This document shows positions 41,814-49,865 of a DNA stretch of 64,000 nucleotides, piece after piece. The first letter of the stretch is position 1; every line of letters starts with the position of its first letter. Source of the DNA: Amycolatopsis saalfeldensis (GTDB lineage Bacteria; Actinomycetota; Actinomycetes; Mycobacteriales; Pseudonocardiaceae); NCBI RefSeq assembly GCF_900110575.1, contig NZ_FOEF01000008.1:62001-126000 (forward strand), given 5' to 3'. The translations under genes were made by a program, and so were the position numbers. A model generated the notes under the pieces. That model was given only the letters and a program-made list of their open reading frames with translations, was not told where the DNA came from and searched no databases.

Positions 41814-42563
41814 ATGGCCGAACTTGGGACGTTGGTGCTGCTGCGTCACGGGCAGAGCACGTGGAACGCGGAAAACCTGTTCACCGGCTGGGTGGACGTA
41901 CCGCTTTCGGAGACGGGTGAACGCGAAGCCCGCCAGGGCGGGCAGCTGCTCGCCGAGGCGGGGCTGCTGCCGGACGTCGTCCACACCTCGCTGCTGCGCC
42001 GGGCGATCAGCACTTCGAACATCGCGCTGGACGCCGCCGACCGCCACTGGATCCCGGTGAAGCGGGACTGGCGGCTCAACGAGCGCCACTACGGCGCGTT
42101 GCAGGGCAAGAACAAGAAGCAGACGCTGGACGAGTTCGGCGAGGAGCAGTTCATGCTCTGGCGCCGCTCGTACGACACGCCGCCGCCGGCGATCGACCCG
42201 GCCGACGAGTTCAGCCAGTCCGGCGACCCGCGGTACGCCGACCTCGGCGACACGGCCCCGCTGACGGAGTGCCTGAAGGACGTCGTCGCGCGCCTCCTGC
42301 CGTACTGGGAGTCCGCGATCGTGCCCGATCTGCGCGCCGGCAAGAACGTGCTCGTCGCCGCGCACGGCAACTCGCTGCGCGCACTGGTCAAGCACCTCGA
42401 CGGCATCTCCGACGCCGACATCGCGGCGCTGAACATCCCGACCGGGATCCCGCTGCGCTACGACCTGACCGACGAGCTGAAGCCGGTCAAGCCGGGCGGG
42501 CTGTACCTCGACCCGGAAGCCGCCGAAGAGGCCGCCGCCGCGGTCGCCAACCAGGGCCGCTGA
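41814..42563 (+). CDS. gpmA: 2,3-bisphosphoglycerate-dependent phosphoglycerate mutase
   Basis: A 249-residue glycolytic enzyme that interconverts 3- and 2-phosphoglycerate. The phosphohistidine motif is [20 protein letters not shown], followed by [15 protein letters not shown], and the second catalytic His is in [19 protein letters not shown]. The ATG at 41814 is chosen. In mycobacteria (gpm1, Rv0489) the next genes are senX3-regX3. Here the integrated element follows immediately, its left junction lying 21 bases after the stop. Confidence 0.96.
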   Translation: MAELGTLVLLRHGQSTWNAENLFTGWVDVPLSETGEREARQGGQLLAEAGLLPDVVHTSLLRRAISTSNIALDAADRHWIPVKRDWRLNERHYGALQGKNKKQTLDEFGEEQFMLWRRSYDTPPPAIDPADEFSQSGDPRYADLGDTAPLTECLKDVVARLLPYWESAIVPDLRAGKNVLVAAHGNSLRALVKHLDGISDADIAALNIPTGIPLRYDLTDELKPVKPGGLYLDPEAAEEAAAAVANQGR

Positions 42564-42566
42564 ACC

Positions 42567-42589
42567 AGCTCGTGAGTGTTCCGGACGGT
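42567..42589. other. attL junction and left arm of the split gpmA terminator
   Basis: Positions 42567-42588 (starting AGCTCGTGAGTGTT) are the left arm of a stem whose exact complement is at 61200-61221. The hexamer GACGGT at 42584-42589 is also present at the other junction (61185-61190) and is the probable crossover core. Joining left flank to right flank rebuilds a 22-bp perfect stem with a 10-nt loop. Confidence 0.78.
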
Positions 42590-42613
42590 GAGAGCGAATA
42601 CGCATTTAGTAAC

Positions 42614-42670
42614 CTACTTGTGACCTGCACAGACGCTTGCGCGTCTCGTGTATTCGGTGTCCGCAAGTAG
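42614..42670. repeat. Nested inverted repeat near attL
   Basis: CTACTTG (42614-42620) pairs with CAAGTAG (42664-42670), and inside it AGACGC-TTGC-GCGTCT (42631-42646) forms a second perfect hairpin. It lies 25 bp inside the element end, where an attP arm or an int control site would be after circularisation. Confidence 0.6.
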
Positions 42671-42691
42671 GGGATCGAAGCAGGTCTCACA

Positions 42692-42735
42692 GCGGTTGGC
42701 CACCCGTTCCAGGCGTGAGACGGGTGGCCAACCGC
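42692..42735 (-). terminator. Terminator of the left regulator operon
   Basis: GCGGTTGGCCACCCGT (42692-42707) pairs perfectly with its complement at 42720-42735 around a 12-nt loop, 27 bases after the stop of the winged-helix gene. Confidence 0.85.
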
Positions 42736-42762
42736 CTTACCTCCAGCGGAGGCGTGCGTGGG

Positions 42763-43104
42763 TTACGACCGCCTGCCCGCACGGATGGATGCGACGATCT
42801 CTGCCGCCGTCGCGACGACCAGTTGCAGCGCGTCAAGATGATCTGTCAGACGCTGAGCGCCGGTCGGAGTCAACCGCCAAGAGGACCGGCGCCCGTCGGG
42901 GCGAGACTCGACGTGCCCAGTCTTTCGGAGCACTCCGAGTTGCTTCGACAACGCCGCAGGGGTCAACCTCAGCGTCTGGCGCATCGTCGCGTACTCGCGC
43001 CACTGCTCGTCGGCGAGGGTAGCCACGATGAACAGCCGCACCGGAGGTACGAGCACCGGATCGAGCCCCTCGGTATATCCGGCGATTGGGACCAAGCGCG
43101 CCAT
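42763..43104 (-). CDS. Winged-helix DNA-binding regulator (MarR/HTH_34-like)
   Basis: A 113-residue protein with a winged helix: VRLFIVATLADEQWREYATM, TPAALSKQLGVLRKTGHVES and the wing PDGRRSSWRLTPTGAQRL. This resembles the HTH_34/MarR-like group that binds DNA as dimers. The ATG at 43104 lies two bases after the stop of the Cys-rich gene. It is the last gene of a three-gene operon reading toward attL, and in a circular form it would lie upstream of the recombinase gene in the same direction. Confidence 0.82.
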   Translation of the reverse strand: MARLVPIAGYTEGLDPVLVPPVRLFIVATLADEQWREYATMRQTLRLTPAALSKQLGVLRKTGHVESRPDGRRSSWRLTPTGAQRLTDHLDALQLVVATAAEIVASIRAGRRS

Positions 43105-43106
43105 CG

Positions 43107-43337
43107 CTACCCCTCGACCTCGTCGGGAGTAGGCGAGTTCCGCAGGCACGACACGCAAGGCATCCCACTCGGTCCGTCGATCATCTCCAATTCCCCTGGT
43201 CCGAAGTCCGTGCCGCACAAGGCCACGAGCCGCGACGGCATCACATCATCGGTCGGGTAGGGAAAGAGGTGCACCACGCGACGAGTCTCACCGACCACGC
43301 CCGGCAGCGGGCGAGCGAGATAGATCCGCACCGTCAT
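43107..43337 (-). CDS. Small Cys-containing hypothetical protein
   Basis: A 76-residue protein with a Cys set (VALCGTDFG and GMPCVSCLRNSP) that could bind zinc. Short proteins of this style are common in actinobacterial mobile elements. Its ATG overlaps the stop of the preceding gene (ATGA) and its stop lies two bases before the winged-helix ATG, so coding is well supported by coupling. Function unknown. Confidence 0.75.
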   Translation of the reverse strand: MTVRIYLARPLPGVVGETRRVVHLFPYPTDDVMPSRLVALCGTDFGPGELEMIDGPSGMPCVSCLRNSPTPDEVEG

Positions 43338-43705
43338 CGCTCGGTCCCGCCTTCGGCGTTTGGCGATGCTCCGGCGCGTGGACGCTCAGCGCGGAGCCCG
43401 CCTAGCAGGCGAGGCCACACGCGCGCCTTTCGGTGTCGACGACGAGGTGAGCGCTGGTTCAACTGGTGCGGTGACCGCGCAACCACATAGGCCCGGCAGG
43501 CCACGCACCGCGCGCCTGGAGCCTCCAACATAGATCCGACTACTACGACATGCCCGCACACCGACTGGTAGCGCCCGGCCGAGTTCGCACGTCGCCCCCG
43601 CGCGAACTCCTCGTCGGTGACGGCGTGATCTCGACCATCAGAAGCAGAGCGGTGCCATGACAGATACGTCCGCACGACAGTCACGCCAGCCTGTTCGTCG
43701 TCCAT
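43334..43705 (-). CDS. Small Cys-containing hypothetical protein
   Basis: A 123-residue protein: VRTYLSWHRSASDGRDHAVT, then GRYQSVCGHVVVVGSMLEAP and ARCVACRAYVVAR, a Cys pattern like that of the next gene, followed by an Arg-rich tail. It is the first gene of the three-gene operon. The ATG at 43705 is chosen because longer readings run into the divergent TPR regulator gene. Function unknown. Confidence 0.68.
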   Translation of the reverse strand: MDDEQAGVTVVRTYLSWHRSASDGRDHAVTDEEFARGRRANSAGRYQSVCGHVVVVGSMLEAPGARCVACRAYVVARSPHQLNQRSPRRRHRKARVWPRLLGGLRAERPRAGASPNAEGGTER

Positions 43706-43855
43706 CTGTTCCGCCTTCCGCGCACCGGGGGCTGACCTGGGCCAATGCCATGTGAGACACTGAAATGAGCTTCGCTCAAGAGCGGATTTCAGCGAAAGGT
43801 CGCAGGCGGGCCACACAGGGGACATTCGGGTGTCAGGGCGGTCAGAGGGGATGAC

Positions 43856-45022
43856 ATGACGACGGGCGACCAGCGTGCGCGGAAGCCGCGCACGGTCCTT
43901 GAGTTGAAGATCTGGCAGCGCAACCAATCGTTGGCTGAGTTCGTCAAGTCGGCGGAGGAGTTCGCCCGCAGGTGCGGCGAGCCGGGAACGCTCAGCGAAC
44001 GTCATCTCAAGCGTCTGGTCGCGGGGCAGACCACGGACGGTTCGCCGGTCGGCCGCCCCCGTCCAGCCACAGCGCGTCTGCTCGAACGGATCTTCAGTCT
44101 GAGCATCAAGGACCTTCTCGCACCGTCGGAGACAGCCAGCGCGGAAGAGAGCGATGGGTCGCAACTTCGTCTCAGTCTCAACGCCGCCAGGCAGGTCGAC
44201 CCGGAAGTTCTCGCGGTCCTGCGCGATCAGCTCAACAACCTGCGACGGCTCGACCGGCAACTCGGGGCCGTCACCGCACACGACGAGGTAGTGGCCAAGA
44301 TTGAGCAGATTTCCCTGCTCCAGTCGCATTGCCTCGACACGGACATCAGAACAGGTCTGGCCACCTTGCTCGCCGAGTTGGGGACACTGGCCGGATGGCA
44401 GGCACTGGACCTCGGTCGAGTCGCGGAGTCATGGAGGCACTACGAACGAGCCAAGAGCATCGCGCTCCAGTCGGGCAATGCTCGGTTCGAGGTGCACACC
44501 ACCGCGGAACAGTCGTTCGCCTTGCTCGCCGTCGGCGAGACGAACGCCGCCGTTGAAGTATTGGCCGCCACCGAAGCACGAGCGCGGCATGTCACTGACC
44601 GGCTGTTGCGCTCGTGGCTTGCAGCCGCTCATGGAGAAGCACTCGCCGCCGCCGGGAAACGTTCGGCTAGCCTCCGCGCTTTCGACCGGGCTGCATCATT
44701 GTTGCCGTCCGAATCATCCGATGCAGATGGTCCGTACGTCGTGCTTGACCCCGTGCACCTCGCGCGGTGGAGGGGGCACGCGCTCGCTCGAACCGGCGCC
44801 CCGGAGGCGATCGACGTATTAACGTCGGCGCTGAATCGACTCGATCCGACGTTCGCCCGCGCAGAAACTGGCCTGCGCGTAGACCTGGCGTCTGCGTTCG
44901 TCACAAAGGGTGCACGTGAAGAAGCAAAGGTGCACGTCGCAAAGGCGCACACTCTGGCAGTCAGCATTGGGTCGACGCGTCAACTACGCCGAATTCAGAA
45001 ACTGACCTACGCAATGTTCTGA
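43856..45022 (+). CDS. TPR-containing regulator (paralogue of the one at 49851)
   Basis: A 388-residue protein. An N-terminal HTH-like region (LELKIWQRNQSLAEFVKSAE, LSERHLKRLVAGQT) precedes a long TPR-type helical repeat part (AGWQALDLGRVAESWRHYER, SWLAAAHGEALAAAGKRSAS and RAFDRAASLLPSES). The repeat part aligns by eye with the XRE-TPR protein at 49851-50978 (AGWxxLDxG, SHYERAK, LLRxWLAAAxGE and RAFDxAxxLLPSE). Such proteins may sense a peptide or metabolite. It is divergent from the Cys-rich operon. Confidence 0.78.
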   Translation: MTTGDQRARKPRTVLELKIWQRNQSLAEFVKSAEEFARRCGEPGTLSERHLKRLVAGQTTDGSPVGRPRPATARLLERIFSLSIKDLLAPSETASAEESDGSQLRLSLNAARQVDPEVLAVLRDQLNNLRRLDRQLGAVTAHDEVVAKIEQISLLQSHCLDTDIRTGLATLLAELGTLAGWQALDLGRVAESWRHYERAKSIALQSGNARFEVHTTAEQSFALLAVGETNAAVEVLAATEARARHVTDRLLRSWLAAAHGEALAAAGKRSASLRAFDRAASLLPSESSDADGPYVVLDPVHLARWRGHALARTGAPEAIDVLTSALNRLDPTFARAETGLRVDLASAFVTKGAREEAKVHVAKAHTLAVSIGSTRQLRRIQKLTYAMF

Positions 45023-45052
45023 CACGCTAGTATCGGCGGCAGTCACATCCAC

Positions 45053-45880
45053 TTATGCGGAAATTTTCAAAACATTGACCACTACACCTACTACTCCAAC
45101 AATAATTCCAACAATTAGAGACCACCTTTGCAAGGTAAATCCGCCCTGCACTCTTAGTCGAAATCGTGTCTTCGAAAGGTCTGGAAGACTCTTCTTCTCC
45201 AAGATATACATCCTTGAAGGGTATATCCCCGCTCGCAATGCGCGTACTGTGTGAATGCAAACCCGAATAGCCTCATCGTGGAATTCGTCGTTCCAATATC
45301 TAACACCAGTCCGAAGAACGCTCCGAGGAATCCAACTCAACGGCGATTTCGCCCGGTCCTTCTTGCTTTCACCAACAAGTAAGCACAGGTCTCCCGCAAG
45401 ATTCCAAGACGTTCCTGCGAGTACATTTCTCCGGTTCCCTGAATCGTCACCTAGCCCTCCCATGAGTATCATAAGTAATGACCCCGACTGACTCTCGCCG
45501 CGAGGTTCGCATATCCATCGAACAGATAGAGCAAGTCTCGCTGCGACTCGTATTCCTACGCTTACTCGACTTCGAATCGCCACCGAAAACAGTAATGATA
45601 CAGCAGTACCTACCAGTAGAAATCCTCGAAATCCCTCAATTCCAGGCATGGAATTGATCCAAGGAGCCCGGTAGATTGCGAATGCTAACACGAAAGTCAC
45701 CGGCAAGATCTCGGACGTTGTGAAAATCGCCCAGCATCGAGATAGCGAGCGGATCTCAGCTTCCGTAGCTCCGCATCTTCGTAGAACATCTTCGTGTTTA
45801 GCGAGTCTGTTCGCTAATGAAATCTTCCGCCACCCACGTTTAGCCAGCCGGTCGACAATTCCGATCAATCGACCTGACAC
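45053..45880 (-). CDS. Low-GC membrane protein of unknown function
   Basis: A 275-residue protein with at least three hydrophobic stretches (ILPVTFVLAFAIYRAPWI, GFLLVGTAVSLLFSVAI and WSLIVGIIVGVVGVVVNVLK) and a basic N-terminus. One 60-base sample (45121-45180) counts 29 G+C, far below the neighbours, so the gene is a recent import. It lies alone between the TPR regulator and the ESX cargo. No family is recognised. Confidence 0.7.
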   Translation of the reverse strand: MSGRLIGIVDRLAKRGWRKISLANRLAKHEDVLRRCGATEAEIRSLSRCWAIFTTSEILPVTFVLAFAIYRAPWINSMPGIEGFRGFLLVGTAVSLLFSVAIRSRVSVGIRVAARLALSVRWICEPRGESQSGSLLMILMGGLGDDSGNRRNVLAGTSWNLAGDLCLLVGESKKDRAKSPLSWIPRSVLRTGVRYWNDEFHDEAIRVCIHTVRALRAGIYPSRMYILEKKSLPDLSKTRFRLRVQGGFTLQRWSLIVGIIVGVVGVVVNVLKISA

Positions 45881-46003
45881 GGTGCTTTACCTTCCCTAAA
45901 GAAGAACCTTATTTCAGTGGCGTTTTAACGCGACCAGTAAGACGCGCGATCTTCCTTGGACTGGGGTGCGATCCTGCATGGCGCGTGACCTACGAGCTCA
46001 TGT

Positions 46004-46768
46004 TCATAATGCCTGAAAAGTGCTTTCCAGAGTTCCACTGATGTAGTCGTGACTACCCGGGCCACAGGTGATTTCATCGCCATTTTGACCGTCTTGCAAG
46101 TAGATGAGAACTCTGCCCTGTCCTATCGTGTCGATTGCCGTCAGCGGCATGCTCACACTACGCGAGCGGTTGACACGTGATGCGACATAGAATTGATGGC
46201 CAGCGATTCGGCGCGCCTTCATCAGGGCGCGCAACTGGTCGACTGGATCAGGTGTGGTGTAGTCGCTCGTCAAGTCCAGGTCGTATGCCTCACCGCTTTG
46301 GCCTGACTCGTACTCAGATCGCGCAACGCTGAACGACCGAATATCTGCCGCGGGGCAGGCGGGCAGGTAGTCAACAACGGTCCGGATGAGCCTGTGACGC
46401 GGAATCTTCTCCAGCGTGACTCGGTCGCCATCCACTGTGTACCGAATGGCCGATCGCCCGGCCGGCACTGCCAGTGTGGCGGTGCTTTGCCCGTCGCTGG
46501 TCGAGGAGAAGCAGTAACACTCGGATTCCGCGTTCGCTGTGGCCAGCAACAAATCCCGGAACTCGCCGACGAAGCGCCCCTTGCGCAGGTCGTAGAAACC
46601 GGGCTCCGCCAGGACTTGCCGGGTTAGGTCCTCGAATCTGCCGACGATGTCGTCCTCAAGCCACACGTCGACCATGCCGATCACCGGATGCGGCGCGCCA
46701 ACGCGCTCCCATTCCCACGCCTGTGCCAGCGCCAAGCGTGGCACCGTCACCGGTTCAGTCAGCAACAC
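46004..46768 (-). CDS. ESX secretion-associated protein EspG family
   Basis: A 254-residue EspG-like chaperone: LALAQAWEWERVGAPHPVIG, RFEDLTRQVLAEPGFYDLRK and AGHQFYVASRVNRSRSVSMP, followed by DTIGQGRVLIYLQDGQNGDE. EspG proteins bind the PPE tip of PE-PPE dimers and keep them soluble for type VII secretion. It is the last gene of a four-gene operon with PPE-like, DUF3558 and PE-like genes. Confidence 0.88.
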   Translation of the reverse strand: MLLTEPVTVPRLALAQAWEWERVGAPHPVIGMVDVWLEDDIVGRFEDLTRQVLAEPGFYDLRKGRFVGEFRDLLLATANAESECYCFSSTSDGQSTATLAVPAGRSAIRYTVDGDRVTLEKIPRHRLIRTVVDYLPACPAADIRSFSVARSEYESGQSGEAYDLDLTSDYTTPDPVDQLRALMKARRIAGHQFYVASRVNRSRSVSMPLTAIDTIGQGRVLIYLQDGQNGDEITCGPGSHDYISGTLESTFQAL

Positions 46769-46793
46769 GAAGCCCCCCTCGCGTTCAGCACCG

Positions 46794-48074
46794 CTACTTG
46801 CCGATCACGGGTGGTGTGGCCTTGCCGTCGTAGCCGAACAGGGCGTTCGGGTCGGCCTCGCGCAAGTAGTCCGCGGACTTCTTCTCCTTGTCCTCTTCCT
46901 TCTTGCCCTTCCCGCCATTGGCGCCTATCGGCATCCCGTTTGCGCCACGCTGGCCTGAACTTCCCGCCTTACTCCCGGTACCTGGCTCTTCCGCTGTGCC
47001 GAGTCGACCAGCGCCACTCGAATTCCCTGGCGATCCTGGACCTCGGACGCCCGTGCCCGACCCGCCTGCGCCTGCGCCTGCGCCGCCTGGCATACCGCCG
47101 CGTCCTCCGGAGCCCACACCGCCGGGTCCGCCGGTCTCGGACGACGGACCACCAGGGAAGCCCGGTACAAGACCACCACCCGAGCCGTAACCGCCAGCCG
47201 GACCGGACACGGTCTGTCCACCGGGACCGGTGGAGCCGAAGCCTGGTCCGAACGTTCCACCACCAACGGGCGTACCACCGGCTGGAGGCGGGGGCGTATA
47301 CCCGGCTGTCGCGGTTCCGCCGTTCTCCGACGCCGCGGGGGGATGGGGTGAAGCCCCTTGATAGTCATGAGAGCTGGAGCCTGAACTCGGTGCACCGTGC
47401 TGCCCGCCCGGTGCACCCGCCGATGAACCAACGCCCGACCCGACCACCGATTGATGAGACCCGCTCTGCTCGGTGCCCGCGCTCTGCTGCGGCGTAGGAG
47501 TTTGCACGGAGTAAGAGCCGTCCGGGGAGTCCGGCACCTGGCCGTAGTCGATTGGCATCTTTTGCGCATGACCATCACTGGTCGTAGTGAAGCCTTGGTA
47601 GATCTGTTTGTTCTGTGCAATCGCTGCGCTGTTCTTGTTTATCTGGTCCTCGGTGTCGGTGTCCCACGGGCTGAGCGTGTCGAGCAAGTCTGTCGATGGC
47701 GGCTTGTCGGACACGTCCTGCAGCGAGTCGCGTGTGGACTGGAACGCATGTCCTTGATCGGCCAATGCGTTCTGACTGTCGTGCATAGCCGACGATGCCG
47801 ATGTTGCGACGTCAGCCAACGGACGTAGGCCAGCCCGGGATGCATCGCCGCTCGGCCCGGACCACGCCGATTCCAGCCGACCGACGATCGCCAGCGTGTC
47901 CGCCTCGATGCCCTGCTGCTCGGTGACCTGTTCAACGCCTGCTGCCTGCGCGTGCCCCAAGCTCTCAGGACCGGGTCCGGCCTTGACTCGACGTACCAAC
48001 TCCGCGGGGAGGATCAGCTTGCCGTCGGCCTGTTGTTGCTGAAGGAACTGGTAGACGACATCGGCGAGAGCCAT
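46794..48074 (-). CDS. PPE/WXG100-superfamily ESX substrate with Gly/Pro-rich tail
   Basis: A 426-residue protein. The N-terminal about 170 residues are helical, with a WxG-type turn (RLESAWSGPSGDASRAGLRP). A long Gly/Pro/Ser-rich linker follows and the end is conserved-looking (KSADYLREADPNALFGYDGK), as in many Pseudonocardiales PPE-like proteins. It should pair with the small protein encoded at 48697-49140 and be exported by an ESX system elsewhere. The ATG at 48074 overlaps the lipoprotein stop (TGATG). Confidence 0.82.
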   Translation of the reverse strand: MALADVVYQFLQQQQADGKLILPAELVRRVKAGPGPESLGHAQAAGVEQVTEQQGIEADTLAIVGRLESAWSGPSGDASRAGLRPLADVATSASSAMHDSQNALADQGHAFQSTRDSLQDVSDKPPSTDLLDTLSPWDTDTEDQINKNSAAIAQNKQIYQGFTTTSDGHAQKMPIDYGQVPDSPDGSYSVQTPTPQQSAGTEQSGSHQSVVGSGVGSSAGAPGGQHGAPSSGSSSHDYQGASPHPPAASENGGTATAGYTPPPPAGGTPVGGGTFGPGFGSTGPGGQTVSGPAGGYGSGGGLVPGFPGGPSSETGGPGGVGSGGRGGMPGGAGAGAGGSGTGVRGPGSPGNSSGAGRLGTAEEPGTGSKAGSSGQRGANGMPIGANGGKGKKEEDKEKKSADYLREADPNALFGYDGKATPPVIGK

Positions 48075-48697
48075 CACGCACCGCCCTTCAGCGTGGTGAC
48101 GGCAAGATCAGCGACGTGGTTCGCGTCCTGGCAAGGGTCTGTCTGACCGACGACGGACCTTGCAAGCGTCACATCGACGTCGAAAGCTGCGTTGTCGGCA
48201 ATTCCGATAGCAACGCTGCAACGTCCTTGCGAACGCTCGTCATGGGGCCCGTACGCGACAACGGGATAGCCCTGCACCGGTTGCAGAACCTTGAAGAATC
48301 CGCCCTGACTCTGGGTGTTGTAGACGGTGCGAAGCCCGTCCTTCCAGGCGTACACAAGCTGAACGCCCACGAGCGACCCCTTGTCGAGATCACTCCAAGA
48401 GCACGACTTTGCCGCGCCCGTGTCCTGAACAGGACTCTGCGTCGGTGTTCCCGTGAAGAGCCCGTCAATTTGAGTCGACGTCAGGACTGAGCACGGGTCG
48501 CGTTGGATGACTGACGCAGGCAAGGGGTTGGAGATCTGCGGAACTGCGGCACCAGGTTGCTGCCCGCTGCTGGGGGAGGCAGGCGACGACGTACCGGACG
48601 TCGGGGTCGCTTTGCCGGTCTCGCCGGAGCAGGCGACAAGCCCGCCCAACGTCACGACAATTCCAACGGTGACGCTGAGGCGTCCCACGCGATGCAT
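48074..48697 (-). CDS. DUF3558 family lipoprotein
   Basis: A 207-residue lipoprotein: signal VGIVVTLGGLVACSGETG with the lipobox Cys, then a Ser/Pro-rich spacer and the DUF3558 core (RDPCSVLTSTQIDGLF, SCSWSDLDKGSLVGVQLVYA and SQGRCSVAIGIADNAAFDVD). Four Cys of the core fit two disulfides outside the membrane. DUF3558 genes recur beside PE/PPE-type genes in actinobacteria. Confidence 0.87.
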   Translation of the reverse strand: MHRVGRLSVTVGIVVTLGGLVACSGETGKATPTSGTSSPASPSSGQQPGAAVPQISNPLPASVIQRDPCSVLTSTQIDGLFTGTPTQSPVQDTGAAKSCSWSDLDKGSLVGVQLVYAWKDGLRTVYNTQSQGGFFKVLQPVQGYPVVAYGPHDERSQGRCSVAIGIADNAAFDVDVTLARSVVGQTDPCQDANHVADLAVTTLKGGA

Positions 48698-49140
48698 CAG
48701 AAGTGTCCCTCGCCTTGCGTCTTGATATCCGCGCCCATTTGTACGTCATTACCCTCGTGAATGCCGAGCGCTTTTTGCATTTGCTGAATGATCTGGTCGG
48801 CGTAGCTTTTCTGCCGAGAGAGATGGCCGCGATAGTAGTCGCCCGATGTGTTCGAAGCCTTGGTGTTGCGAAGCGAGGCCGGGTCCTGACCGGGAGACTG
48901 GATGGTCCAGAGCGGGACGGCGTTGCGCAGCTGGTCGTCAATGCGCCTCGACAGCTTCTTCAGGTTCTCCAACTCGGCCTTCAGGTCGTCGGGGCTGAGG
49001 CGGAAGCCGCCACCGCCCGCCCCGCCAGCTGAGGCACCGCCTCCGCCGGCCGAAGCGGGGTCGCCTGTGACGATGAAGTTCAAGTCGCTCACCGATGCCC
49101 CCGGTACACCCTCGCCAGCCACGACGTCCTCCCCTGACAC
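48697..49140 (-). CDS. PE-like / WXG100-type small ESX partner protein
   Basis: A 147-residue protein: a Gly-rich N-terminus, then a helical hairpin region (SPDDLKAELENLKKLSRRID, YRGHLSRQKSYADQIIQQM and QKALG). The size and the order in the operon fit the PE-like partner of the PPE-like protein. No clear WxG or YxxxD/E motif is seen, so the subfamily is tentative. The start is GTG 49140 and the operon reads to 46004. Confidence 0.72.
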   Translation of the reverse strand: MSGEDVVAGEGVPGASVSDLNFIVTGDPASAGGGGASAGGAGGGGFRLSPDDLKAELENLKKLSRRIDDQLRNAVPLWTIQSPGQDPASLRNTKASNTSGDYYRGHLSRQKSYADQIIQQMQKALGIHEGNDVQMGADIKTQGEGHF

Positions 49141-49316
49141 CGATCAACCTTGCCCGACCTACACCGATAGTAGCCAATCGGCAACAATGTGTCCGACGAA
49201 CCGCGCAAGTGGTCTGGCCGGACTCCGAACATTGCTTTGACCTGTGGTTTCCTGGTCTACGTGGGCAACCCGCCAGGTCTCTGCCACGAACGTCCCGCGC
49301 GCCGTAGGCTGCGGGC
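49141..49316. other. Divergent promoter gap, ESX quartet / NUDIX
   Basis: These 176 bp must contain the promoter of the ESX operon. I see no clear palindrome or gene here. Confidence 0.5.
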
Positions 49317-49865
49317 GTGGCTGATGAGCATGGGTCGTGGAAGACGTTCGGTGAGCGGCTGGTCTACGACAATCGGTGGGTCAAGGTCGGGTTGACAGAC
49401 GTGGAGGCACCGAACGGGGAGCGCTGGGAGTACCACGTCGTGCACCTCGCCAGGATCGCTATCGCTCTGATCGTGAACGACCAGGACGAAGCGCTGATGC
49501 TGTGGCGCTATCGGTTCGCCACGGAGCAGTGGGGCTACGAATTGCTGGGCGGCATGGTCGACGAGGGCGACGACTCGGCGGGGACCGCCGCGCGGGAAGC
49601 CGCTGAGGAGTCCGGCTGGCAGCCGATCGGCGCACCGGAGCACTTGGTCAGCTTCGAGCCACTGCCGGGACAGGTCACGGCTCCGGTCGACGTGTACCTG
49701 TGGCGCGCGGCCGAGCACATCGGCGAGCCGACCGAGACCGAGGAAGTCGGGCGAGTCGAATGGGTGCCGTTGTCCAGGGTCAACGAGCTTGCACAGCGTC
49801 AAGAGCTGCTGGGGTCCGGAACATTGGTGTCCCTGCTGTATTACATGAACTCACGCCAACGGTGA
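49317..49865 (+). CDS. NUDIX hydrolase (ADP-ribose pyrophosphatase-like)
   Basis: A 182-residue NUDIX enzyme. The Nudix box is present from GGMVDEGDDSAGT to REAAEESGW, with one acidic swap (Asp for the usual first Glu of the box). Flanking strands are WEYHVVHLARIAIALIVND and LWRYRFATEQWGYELLGG. The layout fits ADP-ribose or nucleotide-sugar hydrolysis. The start is GTG 49317. Its end overlaps the convergent XRE-TPR gene by 15 bp. A NUDIX gene next to an XRE-TPR regulator is a frequent actinomycete pairing. Confidence 0.88.
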   Translation: MADEHGSWKTFGERLVYDNRWVKVGLTDVEAPNGERWEYHVVHLARIAIALIVNDQDEALMLWRYRFATEQWGYELLGGMVDEGDDSAGTAAREAAEESGWQPIGAPEHLVSFEPLPGQVTAPVDVYLWRAAEHIGEPTETEEVGRVEWVPLSRVNELAQRQELLGSGTLVSLLYYMNSRQR

